DNA from: CADEEN01 sp963816315
Lineage (GTDB): Bacteria; Pseudomonadota; Gammaproteobacteria; Burkholderiales; Burkholderiaceae_C
Assembly (NCBI GenBank): GCA_963816315.1
Contig: CAWFJZ010000048.1
Span: forward strand, 62,001 to 126,000
DNA length: 64,000 bases
Reading direction: 5' to 3'
Shown here: one piece after another, positions 50,502 through 58,635 of the stretch
Numbering within the stretch: position 1 is the first letter of the stretch
Layout: each line of letters begins with the position of its first letter
Translations under genes and position numbers: made by a program
Notes under the pieces: generated by a model
Databases searched by the model: none
Told to the model about the DNA's origin: nothing
The model's input: only the letters and a program-made list of their open reading frames with translations

Positions 50502-50627
50502 TCACGCCAGGGCGCGCGCCACCAACAAAGTCACGACGATCGCCGCGGCCACGCCGGCCAGCAGCCAGTTCGACAGTTGGCCGTGCGGCACGCTGCGGCG
50601 GCGCCGCGGATGTTCTTTGCTATGCAT
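50502..50627 (-). CDS. 41-residue single-span membrane protein
   Basis: This small frame begins MHSKEHPRRRRSVPHGQLSN and ends with a hydrophobic span of about 18 residues (WLLAGVAAAIVVTLLVA) and a short RALA tail. The positive N-terminus predicts an N-in orientation. It starts 10 bases after the dinB stop on the same strand, so it may be translated from the dinB message. The ribosome site is weak, and no family is recognised. It may be real, but codon bias alone could also give such a frame. Confidence 0.45.
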   Translation of the reverse strand: MHSKEHPRRRRSVPHGQLSNWLLAGVAAAIVVTLLVARALA

Positions 50628-50637
50628 GCCCACAGTG

Positions 50638-51780
50638 TCATCGGCCTGCGTGTTTGAGTGAAGCCATGCGCACCCCCATCAAACGGATGCGCCGTGAAAA
50701 ATCAACGCGCTTCAGGCACAAGCCCGCGGCGTGGCGAATCGCATCGGCTTCTGCCGTGGCCACGTCGAGCGTCAGATCGCGCGTCACCGTCTTGAAGTCG
50801 TCGAAGCGCAGCTTGATGCCGACCGTCTTGCCGAGGTAGCCCTTCTTCTGCAGATCGTGCGCCAGCTCACGCACCAGCTCGTCGAGGATGGCGCCGAGCT
50901 CGGCGCGGTCGGAGCGGGCCGAGAGGTCGCGGTCGAAGGTGGTTTCGCGGCTCATCGACACCGGCTCGCTCGACGTGGACAGCGGGCGCTCGTCACGGCC
51001 GTTGGCGGCGTCGTGCAGCCAGCGCGCATAGCTGCGGCCGAAGTGCTCGGCGAGCAGCGCCTTGTCGGCCGCGGCCAGGTCGGCAATCGTCTTGATGCCG
51101 AGCGTGGCCAGCTTGGCGCCGGCCTTCGGCCCGATGCCGTTGATGCGCCGCACCGGCAGCGGCCAGACGCGGCGCGGCAGATCGTCGTGCGTCAGGACGG
51201 TCAGGCCGTCGGGCTTGTCGAGCTCGCTGGCGATCTTGGCCAGCAGCTTGTTCGGCGTGATGCCCATCGAGCAGGTCAGGCCGGTCGTGCTCTTGACGTT
51301 GTTGCGGATGTCCTGCGCTACGGCGCGCACGCCGCCGAACGGGTCGTGGCCGATGCTGTCCTGCGCGCCCGGCACGTCGCTGAGGTCGATGTAGATCTCG
51401 TCGATGCCGCGGTCTTCGATGATCGGCGCCACTTCGGCCACCGCGGCCTTGAAGCGCCGCGAGTACAGGCGGTAGCGCTCGAAGTCGGTCGGCAGCAGCA
51501 CCGCCTGCGGCGCACGCAGCGCGGCCTTCATCAGGCCCATGCCGCTGTGCACGCCGAGGTCGCGCGCCGGATAGGTGGCGGTGGTGACGACGCCGCGGCC
51601 TTTGTACGTGGCCAGCGTGGCGAAGCGCCGCGTGCCGTCGGCCAGCAGCTCGGGCTGCGCCCGCCGGCCGCCGCCGATCACAACCGCCTCGCGCTGCAAC
51701 TCGGGGTAACGCAGCAACTCGACCGAGGCATAGAAGGCGTCCATGTCGAGGTGGGCGATCCAGCGGCGGGGCGGCGTCAT
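50638..51780 (-). CDS. dinB: DNA polymerase IV (Y-family)
   Basis: DinB copies damaged DNA. The 380-residue protein has IAHLDMDAFYASVELL (metal-binding Asp), IIEDRGIDEIYIDLSDV (second acidic pair), CSMGITPNKLLAKIASELDKPDG and a little-finger domain ending in RRIRLMGVRMASL. The ATG at 51780 gives the family start; the open frame upstream runs through the DUF5666 promoter region. No LexA-type box is obvious before it. It diverges from the DUF5666 gene. Confidence 0.92.
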   Translation of the reverse strand: MTPPRRWIAHLDMDAFYASVELLRYPELQREAVVIGGGRRAQPELLADGTRRFATLATYKGRGVVTTATYPARDLGVHSGMGLMKAALRAPQAVLLPTDFERYRLYSRRFKAAVAEVAPIIEDRGIDEIYIDLSDVPGAQDSIGHDPFGGVRAVAQDIRNNVKSTTGLTCSMGITPNKLLAKIASELDKPDGLTVLTHDDLPRRVWPLPVRRINGIGPKAGAKLATLGIKTIADLAAADKALLAEHFGRSYARWLHDAANGRDERPLSTSSEPVSMSRETTFDRDLSARSDRAELGAILDELVRELAHDLQKKGYLGKTVGIKLRFDDFKTVTRDLTLDVATAEADAIRHAAGLCLKRVDFSRRIRLMGVRMASLKHAGR

Positions 51781-51895
51781 GGCCTGCAATTGTCGCGGCG
51801 GCGCTGCTGACAGCCGGCTGGCGGCAGCGTGCGCCGCGTGAAGAGCCCCGGTTGCGACTGGTTGCCATTGCCTTTCCGGTTGCGGCAGATTTCGC

Positions 51896-51925
51896 TTGCA
51901 AATGGGCAAAACGCCCATTTATAGT
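51896..51925 (+). promoter_or_regulatory. sigma-70 promoter with a perfect palindrome in the spacer
   Basis: TTGCAA (51896-51901) and TATAGT (51920-51925) are separated by 18 bases. An inverted repeat AAATGGGC-N5-GCCCATTT (51900-51920) fills the whole spacer, so a bound dimer would block RNA polymerase. It precedes the DUF5666 gene at 51998. The DUF6502 protein, which has a helix-turn-helix-like part, is one candidate binder. Confidence 0.65.
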
Positions 51926-51997
51926 CCGGTCATCGCGAAGGTCCCGTCCCGGGGCCCGCAGCCCAGTCGCCCGGCAGGTGGCGAGAGGAGTCCCGAG

Positions 51998-53221
51998 ATG
52001 ACGATGAAGAACCCACTACAACCCCTGGTCCTCAGCCGCCGCCGTGCGCTGGCGGCGCCGGCCGCGGCGCTGATGGCCGGCGTGCTCGGCCCGGCCCTGC
52101 TCAGCGCCTGCGGCGGGGGTGGCGGCGGCGGCGATGCAGCGGCCGGCGGCAGCAACGCGCAGAGCTACACCAGCGGCCCAATCAACGGCCTCGGCTCGAT
52201 CATCGTCGGCGGCGTGCGCTTCGACGACAGCAGCGCCCGCGTCGAAGACGACGACGACGGCAATTCGCGCGATCGCAGCGTGCTGCGCCTGGGCATGGTG
52301 GTCGAGGTCAGCTCGTCGTCGATCGACGACAGCAGCGGCCGCGCGGTCGCCGGGCTGATCCGCTTCGGCAGCGAACTCAAAGGGCCGGTGGCGTCGATCG
52401 ACAGCGCCGCGCAGACGATTCGCGTGCTCGACCAGACGGTCGAGGTGCGCGCCGAGACGGTGTTCGACGCCGCCCTCGTCGGCGGCTTTGCCGCGCTGGC
52501 GGTGAACCAGATCCTCGAAATCCACGCCCTCTTCGACAGCACCCGCGGCCACTACCTGGCCACGCGCATCGAACTCGAAGACAACGCCAACGAGTACCGG
52601 CTGCGCGGCCTCGTCAGCCAGCTCGACGCCGGCGCCCAGACCTTCCACATCGGCGACGCCGTGATCGACTACGCCACGGCCGACATGCGCGATGCGCCGG
52701 CGCTCGCCGACGGCCAGCGCGTGCGCGTGCGCCTGCAGACGGCGCAGGTCGGCGGCAAGTGGGTGGCAACGCGCGTGCGGCGCGGCGTGCGCAACATCGA
52801 CGGCGTGCCCGATGCGCGCCTGCGCGGCTTCGTCAACGCCTTCACGTCGGCGACGCAGTTCCAGGTCAACGGCATCGCCATCGACGCCGGCGGCGCGCGC
52901 GTCGAAGGCACGGTGCGCGACGGCGCGCTGGTCGAGGTCCGCGGCAACGTCGCCAACGGCACGTTGATCGCGTCGCGCGTCAAGGTCATCGACCGCCTGG
53001 GCGACGAGATCAAGCGCTTCGAACTGCACGGCACCGTCAGCGCACTCGACACCGCGGCGCAGACCTTCATGCTGCGCGAGGTCAAGGTCAACTACTCGCG
53101 TGTGGCCGAATGGAAGGACGGCGGTCCGGCCGATCTCGCCAACGGCAAGGCGGTCGAAGTCAAGGGCCTGTGGGCCGAAGACCGCAGCGTGATGTTCGCG
53201 GCGGTGATCGAGTTCGAGTGA
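51998..53221 (+). CDS. DUF5666 repeat lipoprotein, first copy
   Basis: The 407-residue protein has an export signal with SRRRALAAPAAALMAGVLG and a lipobox LLSAC, followed by a Gly-rich linker. The mature part repeats a DUF5666 unit (GLGSIIVGGVRFDDSSARVEDD, LRLRGLVSQLDAGAQTFHI-type, LHGTVSALDTAAQTFMLREVKV), a small beta-barrel of about 65 residues. A strong GAGAGGAG site precedes the ATG. Function is unknown. A DUF6502 gene and a second DUF5666 gene follow, so the three probably act together at the cell surface or in its sensing. Confidence 0.8.
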   Translation: MTMKNPLQPLVLSRRRALAAPAAALMAGVLGPALLSACGGGGGGGDAAAGGSNAQSYTSGPINGLGSIIVGGVRFDDSSARVEDDDDGNSRDRSVLRLGMVVEVSSSSIDDSSGRAVAGLIRFGSELKGPVASIDSAAQTIRVLDQTVEVRAETVFDAALVGGFAALAVNQILEIHALFDSTRGHYLATRIELEDNANEYRLRGLVSQLDAGAQTFHIGDAVIDYATADMRDAPALADGQRVRVRLQTAQVGGKWVATRVRRGVRNIDGVPDARLRGFVNAFTSATQFQVNGIAIDAGGARVEGTVRDGALVEVRGNVANGTLIASRVKVIDRLGDEIKRFELHGTVSALDTAAQTFMLREVKVNYSRVAEWKDGGPADLANGKAVEVKGLWAEDRSVMFAAVIEFE

Positions 53222-53246
53222 TGCCTTGCTGCCCTAGCATGCGCGC

Positions 53247-54182
53247 ATGAGCGAACGCGCCGGCGACGATCCCGCCAACGCGGCCTTGCAGGCCGCGTTG
53301 GCGCGTCTGCTCGCGCCGTTGGCGCAACTCGCCGTGGCGCGCGGCGTGCCGTTCGGGGTGGTCGATGAAATGCTGCGCGCGGCCTTTGTCAGCAGCGCGC
53401 ATGCCGCGCACCCGGGCCTGCCCGAGCACCGGCGCGCCAGCCGGGTCAGCGCGGCCACGGGGCTGAACCGGCGCGAGGTCAACCGCCTGCTCCTGCAGCA
53501 GCACGCCGCCGCGCTCGAAGGCAAGCCTGCACAGACGCCGCGATCGCCGGCTGCCGTCGTGTTCGCACATTGGCGGGCCACGCCGGCGTACCGCACGCGC
53601 GCCGGCGCGCCGCGCGTGCTGCCGCGCACCGGGCCGGCGCCGAGCTTCGAATCGCTGGCCCACGAGGTCACGCGCGACGTGCATCCGCGCGCGCTGCTCG
53701 AAGAGCTGCTGCGCCTGAAGCTGGCCACGCACGACACGGCGCGCGACAGCGTGGCCCTGGTCAAGGACAACTTCGTGCCGCGCGGCGATGCTGGGCGCAT
53801 GGCGCAGTGGATGGGTGCCAACGTCGGCGACCACTTGGCCGGCGCCGTGGCCAACCTGCTCGGCCGCGAGCCGGCGCACCCCGAGCAGGCGATCGCGGCC
53901 GAGGGCCTGTGCGCGGCCTCGGTGGCGCAGGTGCGGCCGCTGCTGCATGCGCATTGGCAGCGCCTGACCGACGAGCTGGTGCCGCTGCTCGAGCGCCTGA
54001 TCGAGCACGACGCCGCGCGCACCGACGCCGACGACCCGAACACGCACCGCGTGCGTTTCGGTCTTTACGCTTTCGATACCGCGCCGGCGCCGTCGCCGGT
54101 GCACGATGCGCCACTGGGCACACCGCCGCGGCGCACTGGCGATAAAACTCGCAAGAAAACTTCCGGGAAAGCCGCATCATGA
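53247..54182 (+). CDS. DUF6502 family protein
   Basis: The 311-residue protein has no signal peptide. The N-terminal part (about 20-90) reads LAPLAQLAVARGVPFGVVDEMLRAAF and SRVSAATGLNRREVNRLLLQ, which resembles a helix-turn-helix domain. A helical region (about 120-275) and a basic tail (KTRKKTSGK) follow. It lies 25 bases after the first DUF5666 gene and its stop overlaps the ATG of the second, so it is translated with them. A DNA-binding role is an inference from the helix-turn-helix-like segment. The family has no known function. Confidence 0.75.
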   Translation: MSERAGDDPANAALQAALARLLAPLAQLAVARGVPFGVVDEMLRAAFVSSAHAAHPGLPEHRRASRVSAATGLNRREVNRLLLQQHAAALEGKPAQTPRSPAAVVFAHWRATPAYRTRAGAPRVLPRTGPAPSFESLAHEVTRDVHPRALLEELLRLKLATHDTARDSVALVKDNFVPRGDAGRMAQWMGANVGDHLAGAVANLLGREPAHPEQAIAAEGLCAASVAQVRPLLHAHWQRLTDELVPLLERLIEHDAARTDADDPNTHRVRFGLYAFDTAPAPSPVHDAPLGTPPRRTGDKTRKKTSGKAAS

Positions 54183-55366
54183 AAACACCGATCCATCGCC
54201 TCTTCGATTTCCTGCGCGCCGCCGCCGTGGCGCTGCTGCTCGCGGCCTGCGGTGGCGGCGTCGAGACCGGCGGCACCGGCGCCACCGGCGGCTCGTATGT
54301 CGAAGGGCCGATCACCGGCTTCGGCTCGATCATCGTCGCCGGTGTGCGCTTCGACGACAGCACGGCGGTCGTCGAAGACAACGGCAGCGGCAGCAGCCGC
54401 GACAACCTGAGGCTGGGCATGCGCGTCGAAGTCGAGAGCGGCGCCATCACCGACGACGGCAGCGGCGGCCGCGTGGCCACCGCCACGCGCGTGCGCTTTG
54501 CCAGCGACCTGCTGGGCCCGGTGACCGCCGCCGATGCGAGCGGCGCGCTGATCGCGGTGCTCGGCCAGGCGGTGCGCGTCACGGCGGCCACCGTCGTCGA
54601 TGGCGTGCCCGGTGGCGCCGGCGCGCTGGCCGTCGGCGACATCGTCGAGGTGCACGGCTTCATCGACCCCGGCGTGCTGATCGACCGCTATGTGGCCACG
54701 CGCATCGAGCGCCGCAGCGCCACGCCGGCCGCCTTCCGCGTGCGCGGTCTGGTGCGCGACCTCGTGGCCGCGCCGCCGAGTTTGCGCATCGGCGCGCAGC
54801 AATTCGATCTCACGGCCACCGGCGTGCCGGCGGGCCTGGCCAACGGGCAGTTCGTGCGCATGACGGTGGCCACGGCGCAGGTCGGCGGGCGCTGGCCGGT
54901 GACGGCGATTGCCGCCGACACGCGCCGCGTGGCCGACCGCGACGAGGCCGAAGTCGAGGGCCTGATCACGTCGCTCACGAGCACGGCGCGCTTTGCCGTC
55001 AACGGCGTCGATGTCGATGCCAGCGGCGCCACCTTCGTCGATGGCAGCGCCGGCATCGTCGTCGGCGCGCGCGTCAAGGTGCGCGGCCGCAGCAGCGGCG
55101 GCACGTTGATCGCCGCCACCGTCGATCTGCGCAGCGACGACGATGCCTTCAACGACGGCGTGGACCTGCGCGAGGCCATCACCGACCTGAACGCCGGCGC
55201 GCAGACCTTCCGCGTGCGCGGCATCACGGTGTTCTACGGCAACGGCCCGGAGTTCCGCAACGGCAGCGTGAGCGACCTGGCCAACGGCCGGCGCGTGCGC
55301 GTGCGCGGTGTGTTGTCGTCGGACCGCACGCGGGCCATCGCCACGCGCATCGAGTTCGAGAACTGA
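54179..55366 (+). CDS. DUF5666 repeat lipoprotein, second copy
   Basis: The 395-residue protein has a lipoprotein signal (AAAVALLLAAC) with the Cys before a Gly-rich linker, then DUF5666 repeats (GFGSIIVAGVRFDDSTAVVED, FRVRGLVRDLVAAPPSLRI, VEGLITSLTSTARFAVNGV, INAGAQTFRVRGITVFYG-type). It resembles the first copy most clearly in the N-terminal repeat and in the C-terminal unit. Its ATG overlaps the DUF6502 stop. The pair with a regulator-like protein between them may be a two-lipoprotein sensor or structural set. Confidence 0.8.
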   Translation: MKTPIHRLFDFLRAAAVALLLAACGGGVETGGTGATGGSYVEGPITGFGSIIVAGVRFDDSTAVVEDNGSGSSRDNLRLGMRVEVESGAITDDGSGGRVATATRVRFASDLLGPVTAADASGALIAVLGQAVRVTAATVVDGVPGGAGALAVGDIVEVHGFIDPGVLIDRYVATRIERRSATPAAFRVRGLVRDLVAAPPSLRIGAQQFDLTATGVPAGLANGQFVRMTVATAQVGGRWPVTAIAADTRRVADRDEAEVEGLITSLTSTARFAVNGVDVDASGATFVDGSAGIVVGARVKVRGRSSGGTLIAATVDLRSDDDAFNDGVDLREAITDLNAGAQTFRVRGITVFYGNGPEFRNGSVSDLANGRRVRVRGVLSSDRTRAIATRIEFEN

Positions 55367-55374
55367 ACGTCGAG

Positions 55375-55425
55375 ATGCAGCGCGTGCTGATTGTCGATGA
55401 CGACACCGAGCTCTTCAGCAGATAG
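55375..55425 (+). pseudogene. response regulator receiver-domain stub
   Basis: Just 8 bases after the second DUF5666 gene, an ATG opens MQRVLIVDDDTELFSR and stops after 16 codons. VLIVDDDTEL is the first strand and acidic pocket of a response regulator receiver domain, so this looks like the 5' stub of a lost regulator gene. The break lies only a few bases from the 3' end of spoT, suggesting a deletion joined the two. It is too short to be functional as a receiver. Confidence 0.6.
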
Positions 55426-55429
55426 CGGC

Positions 55430-57715
55430 TCAACCCTTGACGCGTGCCACGTGCAACACCGCGGGCGCACGGCGCAGCGTGCGCAGCGCATCCGCCAGAT
55501 GCTGGCGGTCGCGCACGGCCAGCGTCAGCTTCAGCTCGGTGGTCTCCGAGGCGCGCTCGGTGCCCATGTCGATGTGCGTGATGTCGGTTTCTGTGGCGCT
55601 GACGGCGGTGGCCACGCGGGCCAGCACGCCCTTGCCGTTTTGCACCAGCACGTTGACCTCGGCGTCGAAGACGCGCACCGGCTGCTCGGCCCATTCCACC
55701 GGCAACCAGCGCTCGCTGTCGCGTTCGAACAGTCGCTTGGCGACGGAGCATTCGGCGCTGTGTACGGTCAGGCCCTCGCCACGGCCGAGGTAGCCGACGA
55801 TCTCGTCGCCGGGGATCGGGTGGCAACAGGCGGCGAGCTGGATCGACCCTGCTTCGCTGCCGTCGATGACGACGTGGCCCTGGTGCGGCACCGGGTCGGC
55901 GTCGGCGCCGAAGTGGCGCATCGACAGCGTCACTGCGTCGGGCTTGTCGCCGCCGCGCTCGGCCACGAGGTGCGCCAGGCGTTTGGCGACGATCGATGCG
56001 ATCTTGCGGCCGACTCCGATATCGACCATCAGCTCGCCGCGGTTGCGGTTGCCGCTCCAGCGCGTCAGGTGCTGCCAGATCTGTGCGGCGGCTTCGTCGT
56101 TGGGGTCGGAGGAGGGCATCAACAGGCCTTCGCTGCGCAGGCTCTGCGCGAGCAGGCGTTCGCCGAGGGCGCGCGATTCTTCGTGCTCCATCGTCTTCAG
56201 GTGATGCCTGATCTTGGCGCGCGCGCGGCCGGTGCGCACGAAGTTCAGCCACGCCGGGTTCGGCCGCGCGCCGGGCGCGGTGGTGATCGCCACCACGTCG
56301 CCGCTTTTCAGCTCGGTGCGCAGGGCGACAGCCTCGCCGTTGACGGCCGCGGCCACGCAATGGTCGCCAACGTCGGAGTGGATCGCATAGGCGAAATCGA
56401 CCGGCGTCGCGCCGCGCGGCAGCGACAGGATCTGCGACTTCGGCGTGAAGACATAGACCGCCTCGGGGTAGAGGTCGATCTTGACGTGCTCCAGAAATTC
56501 GGCGGCGTCGCGCGTGTCGTCCTGGATGTCGATCAGGCTTTTGAGCACCGTCGCGCCCAGGCGCTGCGCATCGGCGCCATGGCCGTTGCTGCCCTTGGCC
56601 TTGTACATCCAGTGCGCGGCGATGCCGGCTTCGGCCACCGCATGCATCGGCTCGGTGCGGATCTGGAACTCGACCGCAGTGCCGAGCGGGCTGACGAGCG
56701 TCGTGTGCAGCGACTGGTAGCCGTTGGCCTTCGGGATCGCGATGTAGTCCTTGAAGCGGCCCGGCATCGGCTTGAAGAGCTGGTGCAGCACGCCCAGGGC
56801 GACATAACAGTCGGAGATCTGCGGCACGACGATTCGAAAGCCGAACAGGTCGTTGACGCTGGCAAACGGCTGGTGCTTGTCGCGCATCTTGCGGAAGATC
56901 GAATAGACCGTCTTCTCGCGGCCGAAGACCTGCGCCTTCAGCTTCGCTGCGCCGAAGGCTTTTTCCACGTCCTTCTGCACGCGCTCGACGATGTCGCGCC
57001 GCGTGCCGCGGGCCTTGGTCAGCGCCTTGGCCAATGCGCCGTGCCGCCACGGATAGACCTGTGCGAACGACAGCTCCTGCAGCTCGCGGTAGATCTGGTT
57101 CAGGCCCAGGCGGTGCGCGATCGGCGCGTAGATGTCGAGCGTTTCGCGGGCGATGCGGCCGCGCTTGTCGGCCGCCACCGCCGACAGCGTGCGCATGTTG
57201 TGCAGGCGGTCGGCGAGCTTGACGAGGATCACGCGCACGTCGCGCGCCATCGCCAGCAGCATCTTGCGGAACGACTCGGCCTGCGATTCCTCGCGCGTCG
57301 AGAAGTGCAGCTTGTCGAGCTTGGTCAGGCCATCGACCAGCTCGGCCGTCGGCGCGCCGAAACGCTGGATCAATTCGGGCTTGGTGACGCCGCAGTCTTC
57401 CATCGCGTCGTGCATCAGCGCGGCCATGATGGCCTGCACGTCGAGCTTCCAGTCGGCCACGAGGCCCGCGACGGCGATCGGGTGCGTGATGTAGGCCTGG
57501 CCGCTGGCGCGGAACTGGCCGAGGTGCGCTTCGTCGGCGAACTTGTAGGCCTCGCGGACCTGCTTCAGCTCGGCCTTCGACAGGTAACTCAGCTTCTCCG
57601 TCAGCGCCGCGAAATCATTGGCCTCGGCACGCGGCACGGCGGCGGCCGGACGCTCGCGTGCGGTTTGCAGCAGCGCGCTCGGCAGCAGGTCGGCGGCGAA
57701 GGATCGAATGCCCAC
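55430..57715 (-). CDS. spoT: bifunctional (p)ppGpp synthetase/hydrolase SpoT
   Basis: This 761-residue RelA/SpoT homologue makes and degrades (p)ppGpp. It has an HD hydrolase domain (about 60-200, LMHDAMEDCGVTK and RLHNMRTLSAV), a synthetase domain (about 260-390, RFKDYIAIPKANGYQSLHTTL with the RxKD motif of bifunctional enzymes), a TGS domain (about 415-475, VYVFTPKSQILSLPRGATPVDFAYAIH) and a C-terminal ACT domain. The start is a GTG at 57715. It follows rpoZ and gmk in the usual order, with a hairpin terminator between rpoZ and spoT. Confidence 0.95.
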   Translation of the reverse strand: MGIRSFAADLLPSALLQTARERPAAAVPRAEANDFAALTEKLSYLSKAELKQVREAYKFADEAHLGQFRASGQAYITHPIAVAGLVADWKLDVQAIMAALMHDAMEDCGVTKPELIQRFGAPTAELVDGLTKLDKLHFSTREESQAESFRKMLLAMARDVRVILVKLADRLHNMRTLSAVAADKRGRIARETLDIYAPIAHRLGLNQIYRELQELSFAQVYPWRHGALAKALTKARGTRRDIVERVQKDVEKAFGAAKLKAQVFGREKTVYSIFRKMRDKHQPFASVNDLFGFRIVVPQISDCYVALGVLHQLFKPMPGRFKDYIAIPKANGYQSLHTTLVSPLGTAVEFQIRTEPMHAVAEAGIAAHWMYKAKGSNGHGADAQRLGATVLKSLIDIQDDTRDAAEFLEHVKIDLYPEAVYVFTPKSQILSLPRGATPVDFAYAIHSDVGDHCVAAAVNGEAVALRTELKSGDVVAITTAPGARPNPAWLNFVRTGRARAKIRHHLKTMEHEESRALGERLLAQSLRSEGLLMPSSDPNDEAAAQIWQHLTRWSGNRNRGELMVDIGVGRKIASIVAKRLAHLVAERGGDKPDAVTLSMRHFGADADPVPHQGHVVIDGSEAGSIQLAACCHPIPGDEIVGYLGRGEGLTVHSAECSVAKRLFERDSERWLPVEWAEQPVRVFDAEVNVLVQNGKGVLARVATAVSATETDITHIDMGTERASETTELKLTLAVRDRQHLADALRTLRRAPAVLHVARVKG

Positions 57716-57737
57716 GGCCGAATACTCCCATAAACGA

Positions 57738-57763
57738 CAAAGGCGCTCCGGAGAGCGCCTTTG
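57738..57763 (-). terminator. hairpin terminator between rpoZ and spoT
   Basis: CAAAGGCGCTC (57738-57748) and GAGCGCCTTTG (57753-57763) form an 11-bp perfect stem around CGGA. On the minus strand it ends in CTTTG followed by TCGTTTA, a modest T-rich tail. It lies 22 bases after rpoZ and could reduce or end read-through into spoT, acting as an attenuator within the yicC-gmk-rpoZ-spoT gene string. Confidence 0.75.
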
Positions 57764-57784
57764 CAGTCGATGGCTGAGCAGTGC

Positions 57785-57991
57785 TTAGATCGGTACCTTG
57801 CGCAGCATCTCGATGCCGACGACGCCGGCGGCGATTTCGCGCAGCGCCGTCACGCCCGGCTTGTTGCCCCGGCTCTCGACCTTGGGCGCGTGGCCCTGGC
57901 TCAGCATGCGCGCGCGGTAGGTCGCGGCGAGCACGAGCTGGAAGCGGTTCGGGATCTTGTCCAGGCAGTCTTCGACGGTGATGCGGGCCAT
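57785..57991 (-). CDS. rpoZ: RNA polymerase omega subunit
   Basis: The 68-residue protein starts MARITVEDCLDKIPNRFQLV and continues LAATYRARMLSQGHAPKVE and KPGVTALREIAAGVVGIEML, the complete omega subunit. Omega helps assemble the RNA polymerase core and carries part of a ppGpp site. It lies between gmk and spoT, the typical proteobacterial order that links (p)ppGpp metabolism to its target. The gap to gmk is 14 bases. Confidence 0.96.
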   Translation of the reverse strand: MARITVEDCLDKIPNRFQLVLAATYRARMLSQGHAPKVESRGNKPGVTALREIAAGVVGIEMLRKVPI

Positions 57992-58005
57992 GGTGTGCGG
58001 ATCTT

Positions 58006-58626
58006 TCAGTTCAGATTCAAGGCCGCGAAGACCGCGGACTTGTTGCGCCGTTGGGCGGCGTACTTCAATCGCTGGGAGTGAACGACGGTCTTCAGATCGA
58101 AAAGCGCCGTCTCGAACAACGAATTGATGATAACAAAGTCGAAGTCGCGGGCATGGGCGACTTCGACGCGGGCGTTGGCCATGCGCTGCTCGATCGTCTC
58201 CGGGTTGTCTTCGCCGCGGCGCAGCAGGCGTTGCCGCAGCTCGTCCCACGACGGCGGCAGGATGAAGATCAGCACCGTGTGCTCGAACAGGCGCTTGATC
58301 TGCAGCGCGCCCTGCCAATCGATTTCGAGCACCACGTCTTCGCCACGCGTCAGCCGGTCCTGGATCGCCAGGCGCGAGGTGCCGTAGAGCTTGCCGTGCA
58401 CCTGAGCCCACTCGAAGAATTCCCCGCGGCCGACCATCGCCTGGAACTCGGGCTCGTCCACGAACCAGTATTCGCGGCCATGTTGTTCCTGCCCGCGCGG
58501 CGCGCGCGTGGTGTGAGACACCGAGACGGCCAGGTGCGAGTCGAGTTCGAGCAGCGCTTTGACGAGGCTCGACTTGCCGGCGCCGCTGGGCGCTGCCACT
58601 GCGAAGAGGTTGCCTGGGGTTTCCAT
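58006..58626 (-). CDS. gmk: guanylate kinase
   Basis: Gmk phosphorylates GMP to GDP. The 206-residue protein has the P-loop AAPSGAGKSSLVKALL, the GMP-binding part SVSHTTRAPRGQEQHGREYWFV and GEFFEWAQVHGKLYGTSR, VLEIDWQGALQIKR and a lid segment RLLRRGEDNPETIEQRM. The ATG at 58626 is standard. It follows yicC after 9 bases and precedes rpoZ. Its reaction lies upstream of (p)ppGpp, in keeping with its neighbours. Confidence 0.96.
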   Translation of the reverse strand: METPGNLFAVAAPSGAGKSSLVKALLELDSHLAVSVSHTTRAPRGQEQHGREYWFVDEPEFQAMVGRGEFFEWAQVHGKLYGTSRLAIQDRLTRGEDVVLEIDWQGALQIKRLFEHTVLIFILPPSWDELRQRLLRRGEDNPETIEQRMANARVEVAHARDFDFVIINSLFETALFDLKTVVHSQRLKYAAQRRNKSAVFAALNLN

Positions 58627-58635
58627 CGTGCTCTT

